A stretch of 64,000 bases of DNA from an uncultured Tissierellia bacterium (GTDB lineage Bacteria > Bacillota > Clostridia > Tissierellales > Peptoniphilaceae): positions 1 to 64,000 of the forward strand of contig CABTWE010000001.1 in assembly GCA_902488465.1 (NCBI GenBank), in the 5' to 3' direction. Position 1 is the first letter of the stretch, and each line of letters opens with the position of its first letter. The notes below the pieces were generated by a model that saw nothing but the letters and a program-made list of their open reading frames with translations, was not told the DNA's origin and did not search any database. The position numbers and the translations under genes are program-made. Shown piece by piece: positions 35,837 through 43,731 of this stretch.

Positions 35837-35846
35837 ATCAGCCTTT

Positions 35847-35886
35847 CAAAAAAATAAGAACTGTCCACTAAAAGTGGATCAGTTCT
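35847..35886 (-). terminator. Hairpin terminator between dnaK and dnaJ
   Basis: On the minus strand, AGAACTGATCCACT and AGTGGACAGTTCT form a 13-bp stem with one bulge and a TTT loop, followed by TATTTTTTTG. It is a strong intrinsic terminator for transcripts coming from hrcA-grpE-dnaK. The adjacent promoter would begin transcription within its 5' arm. Confidence 0.88.
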
Positions 35887-35915
35887 ATTATCCTATAATT
35901 AGCGGAAATTGTCAA
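35887..35915 (-). promoter_or_regulatory. dnaJ promoter
   Basis: TTGACA (35910-35915) and GATAAT (35887-35892) are 17 bases apart on the minus strand, right after the dnaK stop codon. The expected start near 35880 falls inside the 5' arm of the terminator hairpin. It drives dnaJ-prmA-rsmE-mtaB-HIT. No CIRCE operator is present here. Confidence 0.82.
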
Positions 35916-35916
35916 A

Positions 35917-37746
35917 TTAATCAACTACTTCGTAGTCTCCATCAATTGTATCGTCTCCGTCATCTTTTTTGTTTGCATCAGGATTTACATTGCCTTCTGA
36001 AGGATTTCCTCCTGCCTGACCATAAACTTTTTGAGTAATCTTATAGAACTCATTCGTCAAGTCTTCGGTCTTTTGTTTCATATCTTCGTAGTCTGTTCCT
36101 TCTGAAGCTTTTTTAAGTGCATCTTTCTTTTCTTCCAATGACTTCTTGTCTTCTGCTGATAGCTTGTCTCCTAAATCCTTTATGCTCTTTTCTGTTTGAT
36201 ATACCATTTGGTCTGCATTGTTTTTGGTTTCAATATTTTGCTTTGCCTTTTCATCTTCTGCAGCATATTTTTCAGCTTCTTTAACTTTAGCTTTAATTTC
36301 GTCTTCGCTCATCTTATTTGAAGCTGTAATCGTTATAGATTGTTGTTTGCCTGTTGCCATATCTTTTGCACTAACATTTACAATACCGTTTGCGTCAATA
36401 TCAAATGTAACTTCGATTTGAGGAATTCCTCTTGGTGCCGGTGCAATACCGGTCAATTGGAATCTACCGAGAGTTGTATTGTCCTTTGCAAATTCTCTTT
36501 CGCCTTGAAGAACGTGAATATCAACAGATGTTTGAGAATCAGAAGCTGTAGTGAAAACTTGGCTCTTCTTTGCCGGAATTGTTGTATTTCTTTCGATGAG
36601 TTTTGTAGTTACTCCGCCCAATGTTTCAAGTCCAAGTGAAAGTGGTGTTACGTCGAGAAGCAGTAAGTCTTTAACTTCTCCTGTCAAAACTCCACCTTGA
36701 ATTGCAGCGCCAATTGCAACACATTCGTCAGGGTTGATGTCTTTTTGCGGATCTCTTCCTGTCAACTTCTTAACTTCTTCTTGAACAGCCGGAATTCTTG
36801 TTGAACCACCGACTAACAAAATTTTATCCAAATCTGAAACATCGATGCCAGCGTCTTTAATACAATCTTTAACCGGTGCAATTGTCTTTTCAACCAAATC
36901 ACTTGTAAGTTCGTTGAATTTTGCTCTTGTAATGTCCATATTCAAGTGAAGCGGTCCATTTTGAGTTGCTGTAATAAATGGCAAGTTAATGTTTGTGGTC
37001 ATTGTTGATGAGAGTTCCTTCTTTGCTTTTTCAGCAGCTTCTTTAAGTCTTTGAAGGCTCATCTTATCTGATTTCAAATCAACTCCGTTTTCTTTTTGGA
37101 ATTCATCTGCAATATAATCAACAAGTTTATTGTCGAAGTCGTCTCCACCGAGTCTGTTGTTTCCTCTTGTAGCCATAACTTCGAATACACCGTCGCCAAC
37201 TTCAAGAATTGAAACGTCGAATGTTCCTCCACCAAGGTCATAAACCATAATCTTGTGTTGACCTTCCTCTTTGTCCATTCCGTATGCAAGTGCAGCAGCA
37301 GTCGGTTCGTTTATAATTCTCTTTACATTTAAACCTGCAATCCTTCCTGCGTCTTTTGTTGCTTGTCTTTGAGCATCTGTGAAATATGCAGGAACTGTAA
37401 TAACAGCATCTTCAACTGTTTCGCCGAGATAGCTTTCAGCATCTGCTTTTAACTTTTGAAGAATCATTGCTGAAATTTCTTCAGGTGTATAATCTTTTCC
37501 GTCAATACTAATTTTATAATCGGTGCCCATTTCTCTTTTAATAGAAGAAATTGTTCTATCCGGGTTTGTAACAGCTTGTCTTTTTGCCGTTTCACCAACT
37601 AATCTTTCCCCTTCTTTTGTAAATGCTACAATACTTGGAGTAGTTCTGTTTCCTTCAATATTGTGAATAACAGTAGGGTCTCCACCTTCCATAACTGCTA
37701 CACATGAATTTGTTGTTCCTAAGTCAATACCAATAATTTTACTCAT
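35917..37746 (-). CDS. dnaK: Chaperone DnaK (Hsp70)
   Basis: The 609 residues show the Hsp70 signatures IGIDLGTTNSCVAVMEGG, YDLGGGTFDVSILE and ILLVGGSTRIPAVQEEV. The substrate domain follows from about residue 370, with LLLDVTPLSLGLETLGG. The short lid and acidic tail end in EVVD, the bacterial DnaK style. It binds exposed hydrophobic peptides with DnaJ and GrpE. It lies downstream of the CIRCE-controlled hrcA-grpE. A GGAGG precedes the ATG. Confidence 0.98.
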   Translation of the reverse strand: MSKIIGIDLGTTNSCVAVMEGGDPTVIHNIEGNRTTPSIVAFTKEGERLVGETAKRQAVTNPDRTISSIKREMGTDYKISIDGKDYTPEEISAMILQKLKADAESYLGETVEDAVITVPAYFTDAQRQATKDAGRIAGLNVKRIINEPTAAALAYGMDKEEGQHKIMVYDLGGGTFDVSILEVGDGVFEVMATRGNNRLGGDDFDNKLVDYIADEFQKENGVDLKSDKMSLQRLKEAAEKAKKELSSTMTTNINLPFITATQNGPLHLNMDITRAKFNELTSDLVEKTIAPVKDCIKDAGIDVSDLDKILLVGGSTRIPAVQEEVKKLTGRDPQKDINPDECVAIGAAIQGGVLTGEVKDLLLLDVTPLSLGLETLGGVTTKLIERNTTIPAKKSQVFTTASDSQTSVDIHVLQGEREFAKDNTTLGRFQLTGIAPAPRGIPQIEVTFDIDANGIVNVSAKDMATGKQQSITITASNKMSEDEIKAKVKEAEKYAAEDEKAKQNIETKNNADQMVYQTEKSIKDLGDKLSAEDKKSLEEKKDALKKASEGTDYEDMKQKTEDLTNEFYKITQKVYGQAGGNPSEGNVNPDANKKDDGDDTIDGDYEVVD

Positions 37747-37771
37747 TTAAAAAATCCTCCTTAATTTATAA

Positions 37772-38308
37772 TTACTTACTTACTTTTACCATTGCCGGGC
37801 GTATTACTTTATCTCCCAACATAAATCCTTTTTTTAGAGTTTCGGTTATTATTCCGCTTTGAACTCCATCTTTTTCTTCCATCATTACCGCGTAGTGCAG
37901 ATTAGGATCAAAAACTGCCCCATCGCTTTCCATAACATTTATATCTACATTTTTAAAAGCTTCGATAACTTGATCATATATCATTTTCACGCCTTCATAA
38001 ATATTTTTATCTTCTATATGTGAAAGTGCTATATCAAAATTATCAATTACCGGAAATAAAACTTCAGCAAATTTTTCAACACCCAAGTTTACGCTGTCGT
38101 GTTCTCTTTTTTGAGCTCTCTTTTTAAAATTTGTAAAGTCCGCTTGAAGTCTTATGAGCTGTGTTTTTAGCGAATCAATTTCATCAGTTAATTCATCAGA
38201 TTCATTCGTATCTTCATTGCATGCTTCCGTTTGAACGTTTTCCTCCATAATTTCTTCATCCATAATCTTTTCATCAACATCATTATTAATATCTTTATTT
38301 TTTTTCAT
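37772..38308 (-). CDS. grpE: Nucleotide exchange factor GrpE
   Basis: GrpE releases ADP from DnaK. The 178 residues have a disordered acidic N terminus (1-45), a long helical coiled coil (about 45-105, LIRLQADFTNFKKRAQKRE) and a C-terminal beta domain ending VIRPAMVKVSK. FDPNLHYAVM is the GrpE signature. It begins directly after the hrcA stop, in the class I heat-shock order hrcA-grpE-dnaK. Confidence 0.96.
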   Translation of the reverse strand: MKKNKDINNDVDEKIMDEEIMEENVQTEACNEDTNESDELTDEIDSLKTQLIRLQADFTNFKKRAQKREHDSVNLGVEKFAEVLFPVIDNFDIALSHIEDKNIYEGVKMIYDQVIEAFKNVDINVMESDGAVFDPNLHYAVMMEEKDGVQSGIITETLKKGFMLGDKVIRPAMVKVSK

Positions 38309-39328
38309 TTAGTCCTCATCCCCTTTCAAATTTTCATTTAAAAACCTCAAAGTCTTGTCTAGTTCAAGAATTGCATTTATTGCGTTTGAATAATTCATCC
38401 TTACCGGAGCGATTATTCCGAATGATGCGGTCCTGTCACTGTCAAGCAATATGTTTGAAGTTATAACTGTCAAATTTTTTAAACTTGAATTTTCATCGCC
38501 TATATGAACACTAATTCGCTTATTTTCACTGCCTTTAATTAAATCTTTTATCTGCGAACTGTCTTCCATAATCATAGCTACTGTTTTTACATTTTCCGTA
38601 TCTATAAAATCCGGGTGTTCAAGTAATCTTGCAACGCCACTTAAAATCAATTCATCGTCCATAGATTCATCGGACTCTATATCTTTTAAAATATTTTTTA
38701 AAACATCCAATTTGCCGAAAAATTCATTTTTATAAAGCTTTTCAAGATTTTCTAGGAAATAACTTACCTTCTTATCGTAAAAATATTGCTTTAAAAAATT
38801 ATTAAATTTCTCCTCATCGATATTGCCTCCGTCATGAACAACATTTGTAGAAACTTCCAAATCTTTTGTCATTATTACAAATAGAAGATTCATATCGTCG
38901 ATACGCTTTGCAAATACTTGAGAAATTTCAGCATCCTTATAATGAGGTATAAATGTGAGAGTGGCATAATTTGTCATCAAATTTAATACCTCCCCCGCTT
39001 TAAGCATCATCTTTTCAAGCTTTGTTCCCTCCGACTCCAACAATCTCTTAACAAATTTTCGAGGGTTGTCTTCCTGTCTTGTTGTAGAATCAATTAAAGC
39101 CATTACATAGTTTTCAATGGCAGACCCTGAAGGAATTCTTCCACTTGAGTGATGTGTCTTTGAAATAAATCCCTTTTCTTCCAAATCACTCATTACATTT
39201 CTTATAGTGGCGGCGCTAAGTCCTATGTCATAGTTTTTCTCAATAGTTCTTGAACCGACCGGCTGACCGGTTTCAATGAAAGAGTTTATAATACTGTTTA
39301 ATATTTTCAGTTCTCTTTGACTTAACAT
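38309..39328 (-). CDS. hrcA: Heat-shock repressor HrcA
   Basis: HrcA represses class I heat-shock genes by binding CIRCE and needs GroE to stay active. The protein has a winged-helix N terminus (LSQRELKILNSIINSFIETG, SAATIRNVMSDLEEKGF), a dimerisation domain and a GAF-like core. I start it at 39328 (339 residues): GGGAGG precedes this ATG, it matches the family start, and a longer frame to 39355 would run into the operator at 39349-39375. Autoregulation is therefore direct. Confidence 0.95.
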   Translation of the reverse strand: MLSQRELKILNSIINSFIETGQPVGSRTIEKNYDIGLSAATIRNVMSDLEEKGFISKTHHSSGRIPSGSAIENYVMALIDSTTRQEDNPRKFVKRLLESEGTKLEKMMLKAGEVLNLMTNYATLTFIPHYKDAEISQVFAKRIDDMNLLFVIMTKDLEVSTNVVHDGGNIDEEKFNNFLKQYFYDKKVSYFLENLEKLYKNEFFGKLDVLKNILKDIESDESMDDELILSGVARLLEHPDFIDTENVKTVAMIMEDSSQIKDLIKGSENKRISVHIGDENSSLKNLTVITSNILLDSDRTASFGIIAPVRMNYSNAINAILELDKTLRFLNENLKGDED

Positions 39329-39348
39329 TTTACACCTCCCACTTTTTA

Positions 39349-39375
39349 TTAGCAATCACATCATGTGAGTGCTAA
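39349..39375 (-). promoter_or_regulatory. CIRCE operator 1 (hrcA proximal)
   Basis: TTAGCAATC-N9-GAGTGCTAA differs from the CIRCE consensus (TTAGCACTC-N9-GAGTGCTAA) by one base. It lies 21 bases before the hrcA start, so it would be transcribed into the leader, as in other Firmicutes. TATATT-like sequences just upstream (about 39385-39392) may be the -10 box. Confidence 0.93.
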
Positions 39376-39459
39376 CTATTTAATATATACCCACATAATT
39401 TTCATTTAATCATAATTAAACTAATATTTTATAAAATTTTTATCTTTAATTTATAAATA

Positions 39460-39486
39460 TTAGCACTTACTATGTTTGAGTGCTAA
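39460..39486 (-). promoter_or_regulatory. CIRCE operator 2 (hrcA distal)
   Basis: TTAGCACTT-N9-GAGTGCTAA, again one base from consensus, lies 111 bases upstream of operator 1. Two HrcA sites before hrcA could hold a looped repression complex or flank two promoters. The 84 bases between are A/T-rich with no ORF. Confidence 0.9.
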
Positions 39487-39526
39487 TCATAAATGTTATA
39501 CCCTGATTTTTTATTTTAAAACATAT

Positions 39527-40657
39527 TTATAAAATTAAATCAACCTCCACAAGATTCGAAAGATCCATCCCTTTTTCAGTTAAAACTACATGACCTCTTT
39601 CTGTTTTTAAAAGTCCGGAATCACAATGCTTTTTTAAATCAAATACATCAAAAAACTCTCTATTAAATCTTTCCTTAAATTTATCAAGAGAAATTCCCTC
39701 TTTGGTCCTTATATTTAGAAATGAATATTCGCTCATTTTATCATTTATATCCAGCACATATTCAACTCTATATGGAAGCTTTTTATTTTCAAGCGCTTCA
39801 TAATAATATTTTATATTTGAAAAGTTCTTCCTTCGCTCATCTTCAAGGAATGCTGCTGCTCCAATCCCGAACGCAAGATATTCGTCAAGATTCCAATATT
39901 TTCTGTTATGTCTAGATTCAAAACCGGGTTTTGCAAAGTTTGAAATCTCATATCTTTCATATCCAAGTTCACTCAAGAACTTTGAAAGGTCATGGTAGCT
40001 CTTTCGTTCTTTATCTTCGCTCGGAAGAATAAGTTTTTTGTTCTTTATATCCTCATAAATAGGAGTGTTTTCATGCACAATAAGGCTGTATGCGGAAATG
40101 TGATTTATTCCCAACTCACTAATCATCTTTGCATCTTTTAACTCCCGCTCTTCAGTGTTTCCAGGAAGAGATAACATCAAATCTGCAGAAATATTTTTTA
40201 TATCGCTCTCTTTCAATTCATTAACCGCTTTTAAAAAATCTTTAAATGATGAGGTTCTATTCAGTGTTTTTATAATTCTGTCGTCAGACGTTTGTAGTCC
40301 AAGACTCGCCCTATTTATTCCGGTTTTATAAATTTCTTTATAAAGGTGCTCGTCAGTTGTTCCTGGATTTATCTCGAGCGTATTTTCGGAATCATCTGAA
40401 ACGTTAAAGCCATTGTATATTGCTTCCATAATCCTATTTACATTCTTTGTTCCAATTAAAGAAGGCGTGCCGCCCCCAAAATAAATTGAGTCGACACACC
40501 TCTTTCCATAAAGTTTTGAATAAAGATTTATTTCCTTTATTAAGTAATCCACATATTTATTTTTTTCATCTTCTTTTTTAGGAACAAAGCTTAAAAAGTC
40601 ACAGTAACTGCATTTACTTTTGCAAAACGGTATGTGTATATAAATTCCTAAATTCAT
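39527..40657 (-). CDS. hemW: Heme chaperone HemW (radical SAM)
   Basis: This 376-residue member of the HemN-like family begins NLGIYIHIPFCKSKCSYCDF, with the radical-SAM CxxxCxxC. The HemW-type IYFGGGTPSLIG and NISADLMLSLPGN follow, and the C-terminal HemN domain is present. It lacks the N-terminal cysteine of true coproporphyrinogen dehydrogenase. HemW binds heme and passes it on. It shares one base with the lepA stop; lepA-hemW-hrcA is the Bacillus order. Confidence 0.94.
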   Translation of the reverse strand: MNLGIYIHIPFCKSKCSYCDFLSFVPKKEDEKNKYVDYLIKEINLYSKLYGKRCVDSIYFGGGTPSLIGTKNVNRIMEAIYNGFNVSDDSENTLEINPGTTDEHLYKEIYKTGINRASLGLQTSDDRIIKTLNRTSSFKDFLKAVNELKESDIKNISADLMLSLPGNTEERELKDAKMISELGINHISAYSLIVHENTPIYEDIKNKKLILPSEDKERKSYHDLSKFLSELGYERYEISNFAKPGFESRHNRKYWNLDEYLAFGIGAAAFLEDERRKNFSNIKYYYEALENKKLPYRVEYVLDINDKMSEYSFLNIRTKEGISLDKFKERFNREFFDVFDLKKHCDSGLLKTERGHVVLTEKGMDLSNLVEVDLIL

Positions 40658-42459
40658 TATTTTTCCTTATATTTGAGTACTTCCAAAAATGCTTCTTGCG
40701 GAACGTCAACATTTCCTACAGAACGCATTCTCTTTTTCCCTTCTTTTTGTTTTTCAAGAAGTTTCTTCTTTCTTGAAATATCTCCGCCGTAACATTTTGC
40801 AAGAACGTCTTTTCTTAAAGCAGAAATAGTTTCTCTTGCAATAATTTTCGAACCGATTGCCGCTTGAATTGGAACAGCAAATTGATGCCTTGGAATAACA
40901 TCTTTAAGTCTTTCAGCAATATCACGTCCCCTTGTATATGCTTTTGATTCGTGAACAATTAGACTGAATGCATCAACAAGTTCTCCGTTAATTAGAATGT
41001 CGAGTTTAACTAAGTCGCTTTGTTCATATCCTGCAAGTTCATAGTCGAGCGAAGCATATCCTTTTGTGTTTGATTTAAGTGCATCGAAGAAATCGTAGAT
41101 AACTTCATTTAATGGCATTCTAAAATGCAAAACAACTCTTCTTTCGTCGAGATATTCCATGTTTTTGAATTGACCTCTTCTATCAATGCAAATATCCATA
41201 ATATTTCCGACATATTCTTTCGGTGCCATAATATTTGCATCAACCATCGGTTCTTCAATAAAATCAATTTCTCCAAGCGACGGTAAGTTCGTCGGATTTT
41301 GTATTTCAAGAACTTCCCCGTCGGTTTTGTGAACTCGATAAATTACAGATGGTGCTGTAGCAATAATATTTAAGTCAAACTCTCTGTCAAGTCTCTCTTG
41401 AATAATTTCCATGTGTAATAGTCCTAAGAATCCACATCTAAAACCAAAGCCCAAAGCTTTTGATGTTTCAGGTTCAAATGTGAGTGATGCGTCGTTAACT
41501 TTTAATTTTTCAAGAGCTTCTCTAACGGTGTTGTAGTCCTCGCCTTCGGATGGATAAATCCCGCAATACACCATAGGAACTACTGCTTTATATCCCGGAA
41601 GACGTTCTTTCGTAGGTCTTGATGCATCTGTAACAGTGTCTCCTACCCTTGCATCCTTAACTTCTTTAACAGAAGCTGTAAAATATCCTACGTCTCCGGC
41701 CTTAAGCTCGTCTACTTTAAGCATGTGTGTTATATTAACACCAACTTCCGTGACTTCGAACTCTTGGTTTGTGGACATAAATTTAATATTCATTCCCTCT
41801 TTAATGCTTCCATCAAACACTCTTACATAACATACAACTCCCAAATATGGGTCATAATATGAGTCAAATATAAGGGCTTTTAAAGGTGCATCATCATCTC
41901 CTTCAGGTGCCGGAACATTTTTTACAATATATTCTAAAACATCTTTAATATTTAATCCTGTCTTAGCGGAAATTAGCGGTGCTTCAGAAGCATCGAGTCC
42001 GATTACATCCTCAATTTCATGTTTTACCTCATCCGGCATTGCACTAGGCAAATCCATTTTATTTATAACCGGAAGTATCTCAAGGTCTTGATCGAGTGCA
42101 AGATAAACATTTCCCAAAGTTTGAGCTTCAACTCCTTGTGTTGCATCAACCACCAAAACAGCCCCTTCACAAGCTGCAAGTGAACGGGAAACTTCATAGT
42201 TGAAGTCGACGTGACCCGGGGTGTCTATCAAGTTTAAAGTATAAGTTTTTCCATCGTCAGCTGTATATAAAAGTCTTACCGCTTTAAGCTTTATTGTTAT
42301 GCCTCTTTCTCTTTCAAGGTCCATACTGTCCAAAGTTTGCTCTCTCATATCTCTTAGTTCAACTGTATTGGTAGCTTCCAAAAGTCTATCTGCGAGAGTG
42401 CTCTTTCCGTGGTCTATATGAGCAATGATTGAGAAATTTCTTATATGCTCTTTTTTCAT
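40657..42459 (-). CDS. lepA: Elongation factor 4 (LepA)
   Basis: This 600-residue translational GTPase has the G domain with AHIDHGKSTLADRLLE (residues 13-28), RERGITI, DTPGHVDF and NKMD. The EF-G-like domains II, III and V follow, and the unique LepA C-terminal domain ends near KKRMRSVGNVDVPQEAFL. It back-translocates stalled ribosomes or aids 30S assembly. It lies 6 bases after the signal peptidase gene. Confidence 0.97.
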   Translation of the reverse strand: MKKEHIRNFSIIAHIDHGKSTLADRLLEATNTVELRDMREQTLDSMDLERERGITIKLKAVRLLYTADDGKTYTLNLIDTPGHVDFNYEVSRSLAACEGAVLVVDATQGVEAQTLGNVYLALDQDLEILPVINKMDLPSAMPDEVKHEIEDVIGLDASEAPLISAKTGLNIKDVLEYIVKNVPAPEGDDDAPLKALIFDSYYDPYLGVVCYVRVFDGSIKEGMNIKFMSTNQEFEVTEVGVNITHMLKVDELKAGDVGYFTASVKEVKDARVGDTVTDASRPTKERLPGYKAVVPMVYCGIYPSEGEDYNTVREALEKLKVNDASLTFEPETSKALGFGFRCGFLGLLHMEIIQERLDREFDLNIIATAPSVIYRVHKTDGEVLEIQNPTNLPSLGEIDFIEEPMVDANIMAPKEYVGNIMDICIDRRGQFKNMEYLDERRVVLHFRMPLNEVIYDFFDALKSNTKGYASLDYELAGYEQSDLVKLDILINGELVDAFSLIVHESKAYTRGRDIAERLKDVIPRHQFAVPIQAAIGSKIIARETISALRKDVLAKCYGGDISRKKKLLEKQKEGKKRMRSVGNVDVPQEAFLEVLKYKEK

Positions 42460-42465
42460 AAATAA

Positions 42466-43128
42466 CTACCTCAACTTTCCAATTCTATCAAATGGGAAAA
42501 CTCTAAAAACGCATCTTCCTCCGATGCTTTTTTTGTTTATCGGACCGAATGCCCTCGAGTCTCTACTTGCAAGTGGGAGACGATTGTCCCCCATAACAAA
42601 ATATTCTTCATCCGATAAATCAAGCGATATATTTCCTTCTGTATAAATTCCGGTTTCAATATACGGCTCATCAATCAGCTCGCCGTCAATAAAAACACTT
42701 CCATTTTCAATCTCAATATGCTCTCCCGGAAGACCTACAATTCTTTTCACATAATAATTGCCGTCTGTCTTAACCTCATCTTTTAAAACAACAATGTCGC
42801 CGCGTTTAAAACTTCTAAACAATTTATCGAGTTTAAGTTCAATAAGTCTATCTCTATTATGCAAAGTTGGCATCATGCTTTTTCCGTCAACAACCGTGAA
42901 TGCAAAAACAAATTTTACAATTAAAATTGCTATGATTGCAGCCGATGCCAAACTTTTTATCCATTCAATCACTTCTTTTTTTATCCTTTTTGCTCTATTT
43001 TGCTCATCTGCATCTTCAAAAACTTCATCGCCATCTTCGATTGGCTCTAAGATTTCTTCCGAAGCATCTTTATTTTCGATTAATTTTTCATCATTATTTT
43101 CGATTAATTCATTTTTATCATCGTTCAT
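42466..43128 (-). CDS. lepB: Signal peptidase I
   Basis: The enzyme cleaves signal peptides of exported proteins. The 220 residues have a very acidic cytosolic tail (1-50, rich in Glu/Asp), one membrane segment (about 56-78), the catalytic serine in GKSMMPTL and the catalytic lysine in YYVKRIVGLPGEHIEI. FVMGDNR is the conserved box D/E. The acidic tail is longer than in Bacillus SipS. It heads the lepB-lepA-hemW operon, in the place where Bacillus has the spore genes gpr and spoIIP. Confidence 0.95.
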   Translation of the reverse strand: MNDDKNELIENNDEKLIENKDASEEILEPIEDGDEVFEDADEQNRAKRIKKEVIEWIKSLASAAIIAILIVKFVFAFTVVDGKSMMPTLHNRDRLIELKLDKLFRSFKRGDIVVLKDEVKTDGNYYVKRIVGLPGEHIEIENGSVFIDGELIDEPYIETGIYTEGNISLDLSDEEYFVMGDNRLPLASRDSRAFGPINKKSIGGRCVFRVFPFDRIGKLR

Positions 43129-43150
43129 ATTTTACACCTCTATCCGTTTA

Positions 43151-43179
43151 ATTATACCATTAAATTCTTTAAACTTCAA
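43151..43179 (-). promoter_or_regulatory. Promoter of lepB-lepA-hemW
   Basis: TTGAAG (43174-43179) and TATAAT (43151-43156) are 17 bases apart on the minus strand, about 23 bases upstream of the lepB start. AGAGGTG lies before the ATG. It diverges from the PDRP-like gene promoter at 43234-43262. Confidence 0.8.
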
Positions 43180-43233
43180 GGAAAAGACGACTTTTATATC
43201 GCTTCATCAAAGAAAAATAAAAGTGTTATAATC

Positions 43234-43262
43234 TTTAAAAAAAAATATAAATGTGATATAAT
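43234..43262 (+). promoter_or_regulatory. Promoter of the half-PDRP and ppdK genes
   Basis: TTTAAA (43234-43239) and TATAAT (43257-43262) are 17 bases apart. The spacer and -35 edge carry a run of nine A (43237-43245). A transcript from here would have a leader of about 16 bases. Confidence 0.65.
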
Positions 43263-43284
43263 AAAACGAGTGAGAGGTGAAACG

Positions 43285-43722
43285 ATGGATTATAAAGATT
43301 TTATTTATTGCCATGATTATGACGATGGAAAAATCCTATCTGATTTAAATGATGCGGATGTAATTTTACTTGGTCCATCGAGGGTTGGTAAAACACCGCT
43401 CTCATTTTATATGGGCTATTTTGATTTAAAAGTTTGTAATATTCCACTTGTGCCGGAGGCTAATTTAACCGAAATGTTAAAATCTCTTCCACGAGAAAAA
43501 ACTTTTGGTCTCACAAGAAGCGTCGAGTCAATCAGAAAACACAGATTGTCACGAGAAGAAAATCTTGGTATCAGTTCGAATTACGCAAGTGAAGAAAGAA
43601 TATTTGACGAGCTTATGTACGCCCATGATATTTATAAAACGCTTCGAATACCAATTATAGATTTAGATAAGATGGCAATTGAAGAAGCAACGGTTTTTAT
43701 TTCTAAAAGAATTAGTAGATGA
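43285..43722 (+). CDS. Half-size PPDK regulatory protein (P-loop domain only)
   Basis: The 145 residues match only the C-terminal half of PDRP/DUF299 proteins. VILLGPSRVGKTPLSFYMG is the P-loop, with CNIPLVPEANL, then KTFGLTRSVESIRKHRL and IDLDKMAIEEATVFI. The same landmarks occur in order in the full-length copy at 20693. The N-terminal domain (about 140 residues) is missing and not found upstream in any frame. I start at the ATG at 43285, since GAGAGGTGAA stands before it; an in-frame GTG at 43270 is less likely. It ends 9 bases before ppdK, so PPDK is the obvious partner. Whether it phosphorylates, dephosphorylates or merely binds PPDK is open. Confidence 0.85.
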   Translation: MDYKDFIYCHDYDDGKILSDLNDADVILLGPSRVGKTPLSFYMGYFDLKVCNIPLVPEANLTEMLKSLPREKTFGLTRSVESIRKHRLSREENLGISSNYASEERIFDELMYAHDIYKTLRIPIIDLDKMAIEEATVFISKRISR

Positions 43723-43731
43723 GGAGGAAAC

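Noticed and set aside
43200..43270. A missing N-terminal half of the PDRP encoded just upstream of the short copy
   Set aside because: The region upstream to lepB is only 156 bases, too short for about 140 codons, and contains promoters; no matching residues were found in any frame.
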